DNA of 64,000 nucleotides, from NCBI GenBank assembly GCA_002914845.1, contig JXTC01000110.1:10001-74000 (forward strand), given 5' to 3'. Below the pieces are notes generated by a model. That model searched no databases, was not told the DNA's origin, and saw nothing but the letters and a program-made list of their open reading frames with translations. Source of the DNA: Trema orientale. Lineage: Eukaryota > Streptophyta > Magnoliopsida > Rosales > Cannabaceae. The position numbers and the translations under genes are program-made. Below are positions 46,029 through 58,640 of the stretch, piece after piece; the first letter of the stretch is position 1, and each line of letters begins with the position of its first letter.

Positions 46029-46355
46029 GGGTTAATTGCCAAAAAGAAAAAAGAAAAAAAAATCCTAAACTTTGGGTATTCGGAAATTTTAATCTTTGAA
46101 GTTTAAATTCTACAAAATAATACTATGATATTAAGAATTTATGAAAAAGAAAAAAAAATGTAATAATATTATCTATCAAAATTGAGTTAGTTCTTATTAT
46201 TCTCCTTAATTTAGAGAGTAATATTTATCTTTTTATTGTTAAACTAATTCAAAAAGTCAATATGAAATATCAATTGTTACAAATTTTTAATCTTAAGATA
46301 TTATTTTTGTGAGGTCAAAATTTCGAGACTTAAATTGCAAAATAACCAAAGTTCA
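46029..46355. mobile_element. Foldback MITE, family C copy 4
   Basis: Starts near GTTAATTGCCAAAAAGAAAA, contains TTAAATTCTACAAAATAATA and the opposing TAAGATATTATTTTTGTGAGG, and ends near TAAATTGCAAAATAACCAAAG. Colinear with the other three family C copies. Confidence 0.65.
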
Positions 46356-46670
46356 GAGGGAGGGAGAGAGATCAGATTACTTATTCAGCATTAGGCTCAA
46401 TAAGTAATCTAGCCTAGTTAATAGAATTTTATGTGGATTGGTTAAATCACTGGGCTTTCAACATGTAACAAAGGCAAATCCTTTATGGCTCTGAACTGTA
46501 ATCCCAAATTCCTTTACCATTATTAGTTAACAAAGACTTGGGAGTCCTAGTACACACATGCTTATAATATTATGTAGGAGAAGGACAATAAATCAACAGC
46601 CTGGATCCAAAGAGACTATAGCGGGTTTTGAAAACAAAATTCTAACAATCATAATATTATTGAATATATA

Positions 46671-46745
<75 letters not shown>

Positions 46746-48249
46746 CATTTTTTTTTTCCCTATTTGTATTCTTTTGAAAAGAGGTTCTCATTTGAAATGC
46801 CAGCTGATCATGTTGAGTCACCAACCATGTCTAACCTCATATATACGTATATAAGCTTTATTCTACTGGAGCAGCATATAGCCATATACTGCTACCGACA
46901 GTTTGTGGGCCCTAGAGCTTAATCACTTAATAATCTCCAATTAAAGACAAAATACACACAGAAAGAAAAAAGGGTACGAATTAGGAGCAATGAAACATCA
47001 TCACGACCAGTTCAAATATGTCAAAATGCGCAAGTAGGCATCCGAAAATGACCCTTTTTTTTAATATATGGTAGATGATTAACCAATAGGTTCCAACTAC
47101 GTCTTAACCATGGTCAATGTACGTTTCATATTAAAAATAAAAAATAGGACCCTTAACGATGACAATAACTTAGATAAAAATACGTACCAAACTAATTACT
47201 AAAATTTAATGACGTATAACTAATACGGAATCAACGCTATTCATTATCATTTTGGCCTATCTAAAATATATATTACAATGAGCCTTTGCAGAGTCTTGTA
47301 TTTACCTATTTTCTTAAAGTCTATATGTATCGGCTAATAGTTTTGACATGATCCGCTGTCGGCATTAAGTTTCTAATTATAAATGACAATCTAGTAGAAA
47401 ATTATGTACCAACTAATTTAAATCTTTATTCACTAAAAGCAAATATAAACAATTGATTGTAGGTTGGGACGTTAAATACAGATTTAATAAATTTGTCTGC
47501 TTTTTCCGGTTCTAGATAATGTATACTTTCTTTTTTGATAAACAGTATAACGTGGTCCCCTTTGTCTTCTTTATTCAATGGAGCATGTATGTTGTTACTG
47601 TCCTTGCACGTTAGGAATAATAGAGGAACAAACGTGCAATTTTATTAGGCCAACATATATAAACATGACATTCTATATAAGTTAATTAATATTTGCCGAT
47701 GGTTCAAAAAAAATAAATAATAATATTGCCGAAATCATGCCAATATGCCATGCTATGCAAAATTGATTATTCACAGTAATTTGTGAGAATTATTGCTTCC
47801 TTAATATGTAGTAACATATGAGCCCATTAATTTGGCATAAAATCGACCATACATGTTCTTAAATGCCTTTAGTGCTACTCATCTGAAAAAAAAAAAAAGA
47901 ATCATTAAGTTTGTCCATCAAATTTGAAATTTCCATTGGAGATCAAACTTTGTTACTAATCAAAGTAGCATATATTACATTTTTTTTGGTCATCCAGAAA
48001 TAAATATAAATTGCTAATGACTAATTAGCACGTACAATTCCTTTTTTTTGGAACAAAATTACTAAATCCAATAATACAAAGGCCCCATCCTCATACATGC
48101 CCACATCATCTCCAACCAAATCCAAGCTGTCATAAACCAAAGGCAATCCCCATTATTACCACTACATAAGCACACAGCCCCTCCTTTCCTCAAAGCATTA
48201 ATACTGAAATCCACTAAACACCCACATTGATCACCAATTGTTTGACAAA
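46356..48249. other. Upstream region of the FLA gene; no other gene seen
   Basis: Holds the AT microsatellite at 46675-46742 and otherwise AT-rich sequence. The last roughly 200 bp are richer in C, as expected for a 5' leader, and should include the FLA promoter and leader. A TATA-like TCTATATAAG lies at about 47671, rather far from the ATG. I do not assign a transcription start. Confidence 0.45.
46675..46742. repeat. (AT)n microsatellite, about 34 units
   Basis: An uninterrupted AT run of about 68 bp, the longest in the window. The frame crossing it is an artefact. Confidence 0.98.
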
Positions 48250-50228
48250 ATGCCTCACTCAAAACTAGCCTTATTCCTCCCCTTCCTCTCCTTCCTCCTC
48301 TTCTTGGCCTCCACCTCCCACGCCCACAATATCACCAAGATCCTTGCTCAACACCCCGAATTCTCAACCTTCAACCAGTACCTGACCCGTACTCGCCTGG
48401 CGGCCGATATCAACCGCCGCCTCACCATCACGGTCCTTGCAATCGACAATGCCGCCATGTCATCTATCCTGTCCAAGGGATACTCCATCTACACCATCCG
48501 CAACATCCTCTCACTCCACATCCTTGTTGACTACTTCGGCGCCAAGAAGCTCCACCAAATCAGCAAGGGCTCTACCTTGACTTCTAGCGTCTTTCAGGCC
48601 AGTGGCGCCGCCCCCGGCACCTCCGGTTATGTTAACATCACCGACCTCAAAGGTGGCAAGGTCGGGTTTGGTGTTGAGAACAACGATGGTATTCTCAATG
48701 CGCGGTTTGTCAAGTCCATCAAGGAGATTCCCTACAACATCTCCGTCTTACAAATCAGTCAGGTACAGATTATTACGCAAGGAATTCACATAGTTTGATT
48801 CAATTTTTTTTTTTCTTTTTAATGATAGTTATTGTATTTTTATTGAACACTAGAAATAGAATCATTTGTTTACCAAATTTTGTATTCAGTTACGTATTTT
48901 CATGAGGGCCAGTGTCACATGTGATATGAGATTGTGTGATTGGTATTAAATTAATAAATGATAACATGAAATCAATAATGGTGGTATGAAACAATATTAT
49001 AACCAATCAAATTGAATATTTGTAGGCCAGAGTCCAGACTGTAAAGTCATGTGGAGAATAAGATAAGAATGAAACAAAGAGCCAGAATAAAAGGTTGATA
49101 TGTAACTATTTTATTATGAATTTATTTTTCGTGTGTCAATTAAAGAAGATTATTGCCACTTATGACATTATTATTGATTAAATGTCTACCCTTTTGTCAT
49201 TATTCTTGTTCTAAGAATTGTTACCATTACTATCATTGTAGCTATAGTCACCTTCATCATCAAATTATTTTTTTATTATTAGTGAATACTTTATTTCATT
49301 ATTGTTATCATTGTTAACATTATTGTTTGAAGTAGGTCCTAAACCCGGTTTCGATTCTAAACGTATTATTGCATCCAAAGTTTTAAAGGAAAATGCCAAT
49401 TATTGAAATCCTGAGTGATGAAAAACTAAATACTAATTAAAATCTTTCATTTTACTTTCCTTATCATAATGACATCTTAATATTGAGATTTTAAGTTCAA
49501 ATGCCCTTGTATATATTTTTTTTTTAATTTTAAAAAAAGTATAATTAACGGTGAAATTGGACAATAATTCTCAGGTATTGAGTTCAGCCGAAGCCGAGGC
49601 ACCGACTCCAGGACCAAGCGAGCTGAACGTAACGACTATATTGTCAAAGCAAGGCTGCAAATCTTTCGCCGACTTATTAATAGCCACTGGAGCCGACTCC
49701 ACGTACCAGAGCAACATCGAGTCTGGCTTAACGGTGTTTTGCCCAACTGACGGCGTCATCAAAGGTTTCTTGCCTAGGTACAAGAACTTAACGGCGCCCC
49801 AGAAGACGTCGTTACTGTTATATCACGGCATCCCAGTATACCAATCACTACAGATGCTCAAACAAAATAACGGCGTCGTTAACACGTTGGCCACGGACCG
49901 TGCCAACAAGTACGACTTCACGGTGCAAACTGACGGCGAGGACCTGACGTTAGAGACCAAGGTCGTAACGTCAAAGGTAACGGGGACGTTAATTGACCAG
50001 GAGCCGTTAGCAGTTTATAAGCTTAACAAGGTCTTGTTGCCTAGTGAGCTGTTTAAGCCAACTGAAGCCCCCTCGCCAAAATCCGCCAATAGCCCGGGCG
50101 ACGAAGCCGATTCCCCCCAGGCTGATTCGAGTGATCAGACGGCTGATGGTAACGGTGCGGTTGGAATCAACGGTGGGAGATTGGCCATGATCTTTTTGAG
50201 CTTGTGCATTGGAACTCTACTTATGTGA
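48250..50228 (+). CDS. FLA2: Fasciclin-like arabinogalactan protein (FLA2-like), two exons
   Basis: Exon 1 (48250-48762) and exon 2 (49575-50228) join in phase 0 (ATCAGTCAG, then GTATTGAGT) to give 388 residues. Residues 1-25 are a signal peptide ending in an Ala-His-Ala region. Fasciclin domain 1 spans about 26-170 (HNITKILAQHPEFSTFNQYL; TITVLAIDNAAMSSI; NILSLHILVDYF). An AGP-type linker follows (SAEAEAPTPGPS). Fasciclin domain 2 runs about 185-325 (LNVTTILSKQGCKSFADLL; LTVFCPTDGVIKGFLP; LLLYHGIPVYQSLQML; DQEPLAVYKLNKVLLP). Next come a Pro/Ser/Ala/Asp-rich stretch and a hydrophobic end (RLAMIFLSLCIGTLLM) fitting GPI attachment. It should be a secreted cell-surface glycoprotein in adhesion or wall organisation. 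Architecture and wording match the FLA2 group closely; the symbol is by resemblance. AATAAA occurs at 50375. Confidence 0.95.
48763..49574 (+). other. Intron of the FLA2-like gene
   Basis: GTACAG donor after AAATCAGTCAG and a TTCTCAG acceptor, 812 bp, AT-rich. Reading through the donor reaches a stop after eight codons, so splicing is needed to join the fasciclin domains. Confidence 0.9.
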
Positions 50229-52581
50229 TTTAGAGTCATGTTATAGTAACCACGTTGTTTATTAAACGCCAAGATACCAAGGTTTCAACTCAACAACGAT
50301 AATATACGGCAGAGAGTAAGAGCTCTTCTTGGGTGGAGTTTTGAATTCTTTTTAAATCTCATCTTATTGTGGAAAATAAAATATTGGTGGGTGGATCCCT
50401 TTGCTTTGATTGAGAGCATCTTTTGCGTTATTTTAATTTTTAATGACATATATAAATGTATAGAATAGTGCCATTTTCTTTGGTATGATATATGAAATGT
50501 TGATTTCTTCCTCTTCATTGATCCCCATCTCTAATTAGAATTTCTCTAATTATTTTGATAATTCTCCCATTATGTGAATGTCATAATTTCCATAGATCTA
50601 TTTTTATGTAGGTTTCATTCTACCAGATTTTAAATCAATGTCGATTTTTTATTTAATTGTGTTATTCTCCTTCAATAATATGGTTTTGTTTCAGATCTAA
50701 ATCTTCTATGAGTTAGATCTGAAAACTTTATATTAATGTCAAAAATTGCTCTTTAAGAAAGATATATTATTATATCAATTAAAAGAGCCAACTCAAATAA
50801 TGTAGAGCTATTTCAAAGAGTGAAAATGGTTTCACTGATGGAGCTTGAATCATGCCCCTTGTGAATTTGTGCATATGAGTACATTTTGTGCACAATTATG
50901 TCCTCTTTATGTGTTAATTGAATTCAATGGTTTGATCGATTATTTATTATTATGGTTTATATGTAGTATTATAATCTTTGTATTTGGTTAATCATTGGAA
51001 TGGAAGAAAGTATTTTCCAAAAAAAATATATATATGTGAACTGCTCTATTTTTTTTTTCATTGTTTTCTAATTAACAAATAATTACATTGACATATTATT
51101 ATAGAGTTAGGTGTAGTAGCCTTTAAATTTCTATTATTTTGTGGATGAGTGTTTGAAACACCATTATTAGGATAAAACCACCACTAAGTTTAAGCTTCAG
51201 ACGACATTCTACTAAGCCATCTCATCCGAGTTGATAATTGGTTGGGATTTGCAACAAAGAAGAATGTTACTGAGTTAGAACTCTGTTCCAAGTGACGGTG
51301 GGCCGATGTATGCAAATTAGCAACTGCGGTATTCTATTTGAAAATATTAACTATTCTTAAGTATAAGGGTTTTATGTCGATCAATCTTCCTAGAGTAACC
51401 CAACCTTTCATCTATGAAAGTTTTACATCTCATGAATATCAGAACTATCGATCAATCACTGGAAAATCAATTGTTCCGCTGCTCTTCTCTCAAGAACCTT
51501 TATAACATGATTGTAATAGTTTGCTAAATTCAGGGGTATCGAGTTTGATCCTAAATTTTTTGGAGTACTCCATCAATAATGTTTGGGATCCTGGCAAAGA
51601 TGGTTGTATATATACTAGTTTAATAAATTTCCTTTCCGAACAGGTACCAAGAATGATCACATGTGTATATACATTCCTTCATGCATACTGCTTTTCTGTT
51701 GTATTTCACATTCAATAGGGGGCAGGCTTCGTAAGCTTGGGTCGGTCCATTACATATAATAGAAGTCGGGTTGGGTCTTAGCAATAGGCACATCGGCCTA
51801 ACCCACATTTAGTCGTTTTATATAGAGGAAAGTAGCCATAGTAAGATTTTTGGACCAAACATTGTTAAAATACGATCCGTTTTTTCATACTTTACTTTTA
51901 TATGATATGTGTTTATTTTTATACGGTAAGTATGATATTTTTTTTAATAGGTTTTTTAAAAATCTTCTGACACGCATAGAAAAAGAAAACTTTAAAATGG
52001 GTTATTAACTAACTGACGTGCTAACAGCATGCGTTAGCTGATGACTTGCCCCTTTATTTCTTTTTTCTTTTTTATTTTTATTTTTGTTTCAGTTTACATT
52101 TTTATTGGTTTTTAATTCACGTTTCTTTTCTTTTTATTTTTATTCTTTTTGAATTAACTTTTTAACAAAGAAATTAGTTATTTTCTCTTCTTTTTTTTCC
52201 CTCAGTTAATTTTAAGTAGCCATTTGTGATTTTTTTTTCGTTCTTGGCTTATTTTTATTTTTGTGTTCCCTTTTTTCAATGTATATATGTTTTTATGAAA
52301 CTTTTCAAAATAAGTTTTCATTAGTTCATTTTTTATTATTAATATTAAAACAGAAAACGAAAACTTTTTTAAGACAAATATTTTTTTAAAAAAAGATAAA
52401 ATAAAATTTGAAGCAACAAAAAAGAAATTAAATAGTTCTAGGTATCTATTCTAATTATTAGGCTCATTTGTTTGATCATAAATATCTATCCAAAGTATCA
52501 ATCTTCTTTTTGTAGTTTGATAGGTGATTTTGGCGAATAACCTAGGTTAATAACTCGATTATCGACAATCACTTACCAGAT
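50229..52581. other. 3' flank of the FLA gene and spacer; no other gene seen
   Basis: 51712-51805 has GGGTCGGTCCATTACATATA and GGTTGGGTC words related to the GGGCCGG-type hAT ends seen elsewhere, but without clear ends. T-rich low-complexity DNA spans 52040-52330. No supported frame. Confidence 0.45.
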
Positions 52582-52699
52582 TATATATAGTAATCAATTA
52601 ATAGTTGGAGTTGGAAGGTATGGTCCCCAAAAAACAATCCTATATATAGTAATCAATTAATAGTTGGAGTTGGAAGGTATGGTCTCCAAAAAACAATCC
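52582..52699. repeat. 59-bp tandem duplication
   Basis: TATATATAGTAATCAATTAA begins at 52582 and again at 52641. The two units differ only by one base (GGTCCCC against GGTCTCC), apart from the edges. Confidence 0.95.
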
Positions 52700-52759
52700 T
52701 AGGTTTTTTGCATAGTATTCGATAAGGTGGAGGGTAGTTAGTTGTTTCTTAAATGAAAG

Positions 52760-53560
52760 AGAAAAAATTATAAGATTACCATAGATAGCCTTTACCTATC
52801 GCATCAGAATAATGGGAAGGAGAATTGTGTGATCCTACCTAGTATCCTACATGTTTACCTATAGACATTACCCATTTAACTATGGTATCATGGCAATTAG
52901 AAAGAGAATTAGGCGTTTTTGATAGGAAGAAAAATACAGTGTTATCATAGATATCCTACCCGATTACTATAATATCAGGGAAATAAGAAGAGAATTGGGT
53001 GTTCATGACTGAAAAAATAAAATAAAATATGGGTCTACCGTAGGTATCTTGGTCAGATACATATGGTATCAAGAAAGTAGGAAGAAAAATTGGGCATTCC
53101 TTACTTAAAAAAAATGGTTACCATAAATATCATACTATGTTACCTTAAGTATCATACTATGTCACTATAATACTTGTAATATTTTTTTTTTAAACCTATA
53201 TATGATACTTATGGAAATTGAGTACGACACCTATGATAATTTTTGTTTTTACTGAGTAGGATATCTATAATGAACTTTAAATTTTTTGATCGGATAGAAT
53301 ACTTATGGTAACCGAGTATGATACCTATAATAACTATATATGATACCTGTAGTAACCGAGTATGATACTATAATAACTATGTATGATATCTACGGTAACC
53401 AGATAGGATACGTATTGTAATTTTTTGTTTAACTACTGTGGTAATTTTTTTTCTTTTTTCTTTTCGGATAGGATATCAATGGTAACTGAGTAGGATACTT
53501 ACCAAATAGGATACTTATTAATTTTTTTTTTTTTGTGATAAGGCACACTAGACACCTTTT
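52760..53560. repeat. Degenerate array of GGATACCTATGGTAACC-like words
   Basis: Variants of ATTACCATAGATATCC, TAGTATCCTAC, GGATACTTATGGTAACCGAG and GAGTATGATACCTATAATAA occur throughout. The first half is mostly in the TTACC...ATCCTA sense and the second half in the complementary TAGGATA...GGTAA sense, so the array is roughly an inverted repeat. AAGAGAATTGGG recurs at intervals. Non-coding. Confidence 0.7.
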
Positions 53561-55767
53561 TTGAACAAAAAAATAATTAGGAGATTACCTTAGGTATCTT
53601 ATCAGATTACCTATTGTATTCAAAAAATGGGAAAGAGAATTGTGGTTCGTAATTGCTAAAGAAAGTGCTTAGGTATTAATTTTATCAAAAAAAAAAGGCG
53701 ACATTGTCACTTCAAAAATAATACAAAGAATGTGTGATAGTTCAATATTTTGTAATGGTTAAAATGAAAAAATATATCACACAAATTTAAAAAAAAAAAG
53801 TTTAAAAAACAAATGCGTTGTAAATATTTTTTGGAACCTTCCTTCTTATGTTTGCTTATTTCCTCTTTACCTCATGCAAGGTAATTTTGGTTTTAAATTA
53901 AATTTAAGTTTTCTTTTTTCCATTTTTTTATTCTTTTGTTAATTCTTTGTGACTGAGCACATGCCTATATGTTACAACTTGGGTCACCTGACTATCAAAA
54001 TGCAGATCGTGATAAAGTTGCGCGGAAAAGGCGCAACACTGTATTTTTCAAAATTTTTAGGTATAAAGTCGTATTATTCAAAGTATTCCCACCATACCAT
54101 ATAATTTAAAAGATTGGTTGTTTTTACCGTACTTTTCAAATTTCTCCTTTTATATATAATTTTAAATATATATTTTTATTAATATTTTAAAAAATCTTAA
54201 TTAAATATTTTCATTTATATACTTTTAATGTTATTTATTTACTTATTTTTATTTATTTTCAATTTATTCAAATTTTAAAAGAATATGAATGGATTTTAGG
54301 TTCATGTTTTAGCCGATATAAGCATATATTTGATATTTTAAAGCACAGAATAATAATAAAATTAGGTCCATATTTTGACTCATATTTGGCATACTTAGGC
54401 CCACATTAAATGTGGGCTGGGCATGTGGGCCGTGCCGGACCATTTAATAAGAATATGAGTCGGGCCTAAGCCCAGTACAAAACCCGTGTGGGCTTATCAA
54501 GTGTGGATCGGGCTGGCCAATTTACATCTCTATTTCAGTGTATACTTTAGAGGAAAATCAAGGACTATTGTGGTCAGTAGTTACCATGAATCTTAAGCTT
54601 CTCTATAAAATCCGATTAAATTTCCAAATTAGGTATTAAAAAGGATAAAAGTTGATGGTCAAACATGGAAAAAAAAACAGCCTTGAGAGAAGTTGTCAAT
54701 AGGATAGAAAGAACAAGAAAAACTTGGATGGAAAGAACAAGAAAAACTTACACTATAGTATATATGAAGATGAACGGAAAGGGAAAAAAAAAAAAGAATA
54801 CACAGATAAGAGAAAATAAGAGTGATATATTTATCTTATTCGGTATGTATTAAAGAAAGAAAATTAGTATTAAGCGAAATTATAATTTAGTTATTTTGAT
54901 GGTAATGCACAAGTAGTCTTTGAACTGTCCAACTTATTACAATATGTCCTCGAAGTCCTAATTTAGTAACTAAGCACTGAATTGTCTGATTCATGCAATT
55001 TGGTTCCTGAACTTTTTAAGAATATGTGACTTACTATTATGTTTCCCAAGGAAAACACAAGTGAGGAGTATATGGTCGCATCTGAAAATATATTATTGAT
55101 GACATTATTATTGAAAAAAATAGTAACTTTGATTCTAAGTTTTACAAGTCTCTTTTCAGCTATTTATACTTTGTCCTTTCTTTTTATCATATGCTTTAAA
55201 ACAAGTTAAATATTGATATAAACCATGTTTTTTTCTAAATTTTTCGAATAAAATTCCATAAGTCTCACTCTTTAAATTTTTCTGCACCCTCTTTCCTCCC
55301 CTACCAAACGAACATTATTTTCTAGTCGGACCTTGAAGCCATATGACTTTAAATATTGAGATTTTTTTAGTTCCATAACCGTTTAAAAGTGGTATTTAGT
55401 TTACTAACATTCTCTTTAACGATAACTTGATTGATTTTTGCAAATTAGGTCATAAGTATTTCCTTGATTAATTTTTGTTGACTAAATTTTTCAAAGGACC
55501 ATAATGTTCTTACTAAATTATGTTAAGTATCAGAAAACTTGTGCTCAAAATTTTTCATTTCCGTTATTACTTAGCTTCTAATTCTACGACAATCTTTTTT
55601 AATCTCCTAATGTGAATCATATTGAAAGTTAACTTTAAATTCTACGCGTGCATCTTAATTCAATTGATTTCATACATTGTCTTTAGTATTTGACTAGTGA
55701 TTATTCCAAATATGATACTCATTAATGATGTCCAATGCTCATAATGGTTGTGCTAATATATGTGTAG
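53561..55767. other. AT-rich spacer with a GGGCC-rich element end; no gene seen
   Basis: 54390-54530 holds TGTGGGCTGGGCATGTGGGCC and GGCTGGCCAATTTACATCTC, ending CTA. This end resembles the terminus of the hAT-like element at 24631 (TAGAGATG reversed), but no other end was found. The frame at 54665-54853 is a short Lys-rich run without domain features. Confidence 0.45.
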
Positions 55768-55872
55768 GCTCTCATCATTCCAAGTGAACTAAGAGAGATC
55801 TACCCTTCCCCTTTGCCTGATCTCAAGCATTTGAAGTTAAAGACAGGTCGGTTGTTTAGAAAGGTGTGGTAA
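55768..55872 (+). pseudogene. Detached last exon of an F-box/LRR gene (relic)
   Basis: ATATGTGTAG followed by GCTCTCATCATTCCAAG begins an open run of 34 codons, ALIIPSELREIYPSPLPDL then KHLKLKTGRLFRKVW, ending TAA. It matches the second exon of the F-box gene at 56491-56652 (AIIIPNELREIYPSPLSDL), including the acceptor and the intron bases just before it, but lies on the opposite strand and stops early. No F-box or first-exon sequence precedes it. It is an inverted fragment of a paralogue. Confidence 0.85.
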
Positions 55873-56490
55873 GTAGGAACAAAAAGGAAATATTTCTCTT
55901 TTTTTATAAAATTATTTTTTAACCGAACAACCAATGATTTTAATTTTCTCTCCTACTTTTTCATTCCTCTTTACCAAACATAGCCTTAATCTTCAAAATT
56001 TTTTATTTTATATTTCTATTAAAACCATGATTTTGCTATATTTATGCTTTCATTTTCTTTACTATTGTACACACGTAAGATTTAGGAGCATGATGGCGAG
56101 GCTTATTTGGTAATAAGCGCCTATTTCAGGTTTAAAGATCCCCCGTCCCCATTTTAAAAAGAACCAAAAAAAAAAAAAAAATTAGGCAAGCCATCCAGGC
56201 TCCAGCCAACCCTGATTTTGCTCTCTTTTGCATTGTTGGAAGTGGAAATTTACTATACATTATTCCATGCTAAATAATAAGGCAGAAAAAGGGCACATGA
56301 AGAGCGAATTCTAATTACAAGGACGCAGAACACTTTAAAAAGGGAAGAAAATGTAAAGACCGTAGTAAAATTCCATAAGTTTAAACCATAACATATGTAC
56401 TAGTATCAGTCAGCATACTTGAAGATTTTCACCTCTTTAGGTAAAAAGAATGCTAATTGCACTCTCTTTTACTAATACTTTTTTATTCTT

Positions 56491-58003
56491 TTACTCTATT
56501 GCCAATGTCTCCAAAGAAGGTGCAATCCAAAGCAAAGATTTCTTGAACATGACCTTTCTAAACAATGGAAACGCTGTCTTTACCTTCAAATACTTGAGAT
56601 CGGACAAAGGAGAAGGGTAGATCTCTCTTAGTTCATTTGGAATGATGATAGCCTACACATATTACCCAACAACAAATGTGGAAAAAGAGCATCAGCGCAG
56701 AGGATCATGTTTGTAAAAATTAAGAATCATGTACTAAAACACAACGCATTAAATCAATAAAATTGATTTGCATGTGCAGATATACCTTTTCATAGCCGCA
56801 AAATATGTGAATTTTCTTTGTGCCATTGAATTCCGAAAGAAAATTTATTAGCCTAGTATACCATTCCATATCATAAGCCGCCTTCTTAAGTTGTCCACAA
56901 ACATTGATATCAGCATACAGCAAATCTGGTGCATTCACGGAAATTCTAAGCATCAAATAACCAGAATAGGTAAAGGATACTAAACTTGGTGCATCAACTG
57001 CAACCTCCAGTAAGTCCAATTCATCAGTACGGCAATCCAAATCAAGGTTTTTTAAATGTTGATTCATGATTTTGATATGTTTCACCCCGTAGCAAGAATC
57101 GACATTCAAACTCTCAAGGAAGGAAAGTTGAGGAATTAAATCTTCCAACCATTGGTGGGTCAGACAAGCACCAGAAAACGAGAGATTTCTAACCGCCACA
57201 CAACGAACAAGATTGATATTGCACTTGTTGTTGCCTCCCTTGTACACAAAAGAAAGAAGATTCCTAGCATCAACTTCCATTGTCTGAGCATAGTTTCTGT
57301 AGCCTGCTCGGTATTCCATGGACTTCATGCTCGAACTTAAAACAAGCGGATTTAGCAAACCAGAACAATAATGTATATGAAGCTTCTCGAGATAAGGGCA
57401 GCCCAACAATAGATTGTTCAATGCTAGATCATGCATATCAATATTCACGAGATGTAACACTTTCAAAGACGGAAGGCATACTTTAGTAGAACTAATCAGC
57501 AATTCTAAACCATTCAAGTTGAGAACAGTTAACGTCCTCATACAAAGTATGGCACTTGGTAAGCAGTATACAGAGTTTGTTGGACTGACATGGAGGTCTA
57601 ACTCCTTAACACTCTTGTTCACTGGAAATTTCAACCAACCATCTACTCGATGGCCGCCTCCATAGAATTCTGCCTTAAGCTTAAATCTGGTAATGGTTGT
57701 ATCCGCATAAGGGTGTTTCAAACACTCATTTACAAACTTAAAGAACTTTTTTCGGTCCTTGTTTCCATTGGGTTTTCTAAGATAGTCAAGATCCCTTTGA
57801 TCATAGAAGTCTAACACAGGAACCAAAGTCCACATGCGTCTCCATCGCTTCGAAAGAAAGCTCGTCCGAACTGCAGCTATGGTGGGAAGAAAAGATAATA
57901 TGTGAAGGACAACAGCATCAGGCAAGTCGGATATTCGATCCTCAGGCTCCAGATCAAGATTTTCCCCTGTTCCATTTTTCTCTTTTACTCTCTTGGTAGC
58001 CAT
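56491..58003 (-). CDS. F-box/LRR-repeat protein, two coding exons
   Basis: Exon 1 is 58003-56786 and exon 2 is 56652-56491, joined in phase 0 across a 133-bp intron (donor GAAAAG then GTATAT; acceptor TGTGTAG then GCTATC). The product is 459 residues. An F-box lies at about 22-66 (DRISDLPDAVVLHILSFLPT; TSFLSKRWRRMWTLVPVLDF) and should bind SKP1-type adaptors in an SCF ubiquitin ligase. The middle is leucine-rich repeats (LPSLKVLHLVNIDMHDLAL; LLLGCPYLEKLHIHYCSGLL; FLESLNVDSCYGVKHIKI). Exon 2 supplies the usual C-terminal strand pattern (IIIPNELREIYPSPLSDLKY; LLWIAPSLETLAIE). Reading through the donor would add only 21 unrelated residues, so the spliced form is preferred. The substrate is unknown. 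Paralogous relics lie at 55768-55872 and 62929-63036. Confidence 0.92.
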
Positions 58004-58589
58004 GATAAAAAGGATACTGACTAAACTTAGTACCTAGTACTTGATTCAGTCATGGCACATCTGGATAATAAAATAGTAAAGGCCAACAAAAACGGTTAAA
58101 TATTAAAAAAATAAAATAAAATCGAATTTCACAGAATGGTTATCAAGAAAGAATAAAATAAAATAAAATAAATGTTAAATTAACTGACTGTTAGTATCCA
58201 GCAAAGGAAGGTATATTACATACATTTTATATAAATTAAACATCTAATTGTTGCTTAACTGACTATAATAGCAGAAAAAACCACAAAATTATAATTGAAA
58301 CATCTCTAAATTCAAATTTCTTAGAACTAGCTTCTATTAGGCCATGTATGGTTTTGAACTTCCAAATCTACTAATTTCTCAGTCCATGAAAACAAAAACA
58401 AAAACAAAAACAAAAAAAATCCACCAACGGAAACCCTAAATTAAATTTCCCCATTTCTTTTATCTTACACCATTCTGGAATTAAACACACATAACAGAAA
58501 AAATGGAAAGAAGATTACCTTTTGAAATATCCCGGTAAGAACAGAGAGAAATGAGACCCAGAAGGAAATGGATAAAAAAAACAAACGAC

Positions 58590-58626
<37 letters not shown>

Positions 58627-58640
58627 CTATTTGGTTTTTT
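58004..58640 (-). other. 5' leader exon and leader intron of the F-box gene
   Basis: On the minus strand the sequence ending ATATTTCAAAAG (58519) is followed by GTAATC, a good donor. Acceptor candidates (TTTAG, TACTAG) lie shortly before the ATG at 58003. This implies a non-coding first exon of about 58519-58640 with a (CT)n/(GA)n tract at 58591-58621. The donor and exon are preserved in the relic at 62929-63036, which supports the model. A (CAAAAA)n-like tract lies at 58388-58418. An upstream ATG (ATGACTGAATC) at about 58050 opens a short uORF. Confidence 0.6.

Noticed and set aside
46558..46854. 98-codon plus-strand frame with an Ile/Tyr run
   Set aside because: It runs over the (AT)n microsatellite at 46675-46742.
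48062..48262. 66-codon minus-strand frame at the FLA start
   Set aside because: It overlaps the FLA leader and start codon antisense; its Cys-rich look has no family match I recognise.
57152..57665. Three plus-strand frames inside the F-box region
   Set aside because: They are antisense shadows of the F-box coding exon and have no domain.
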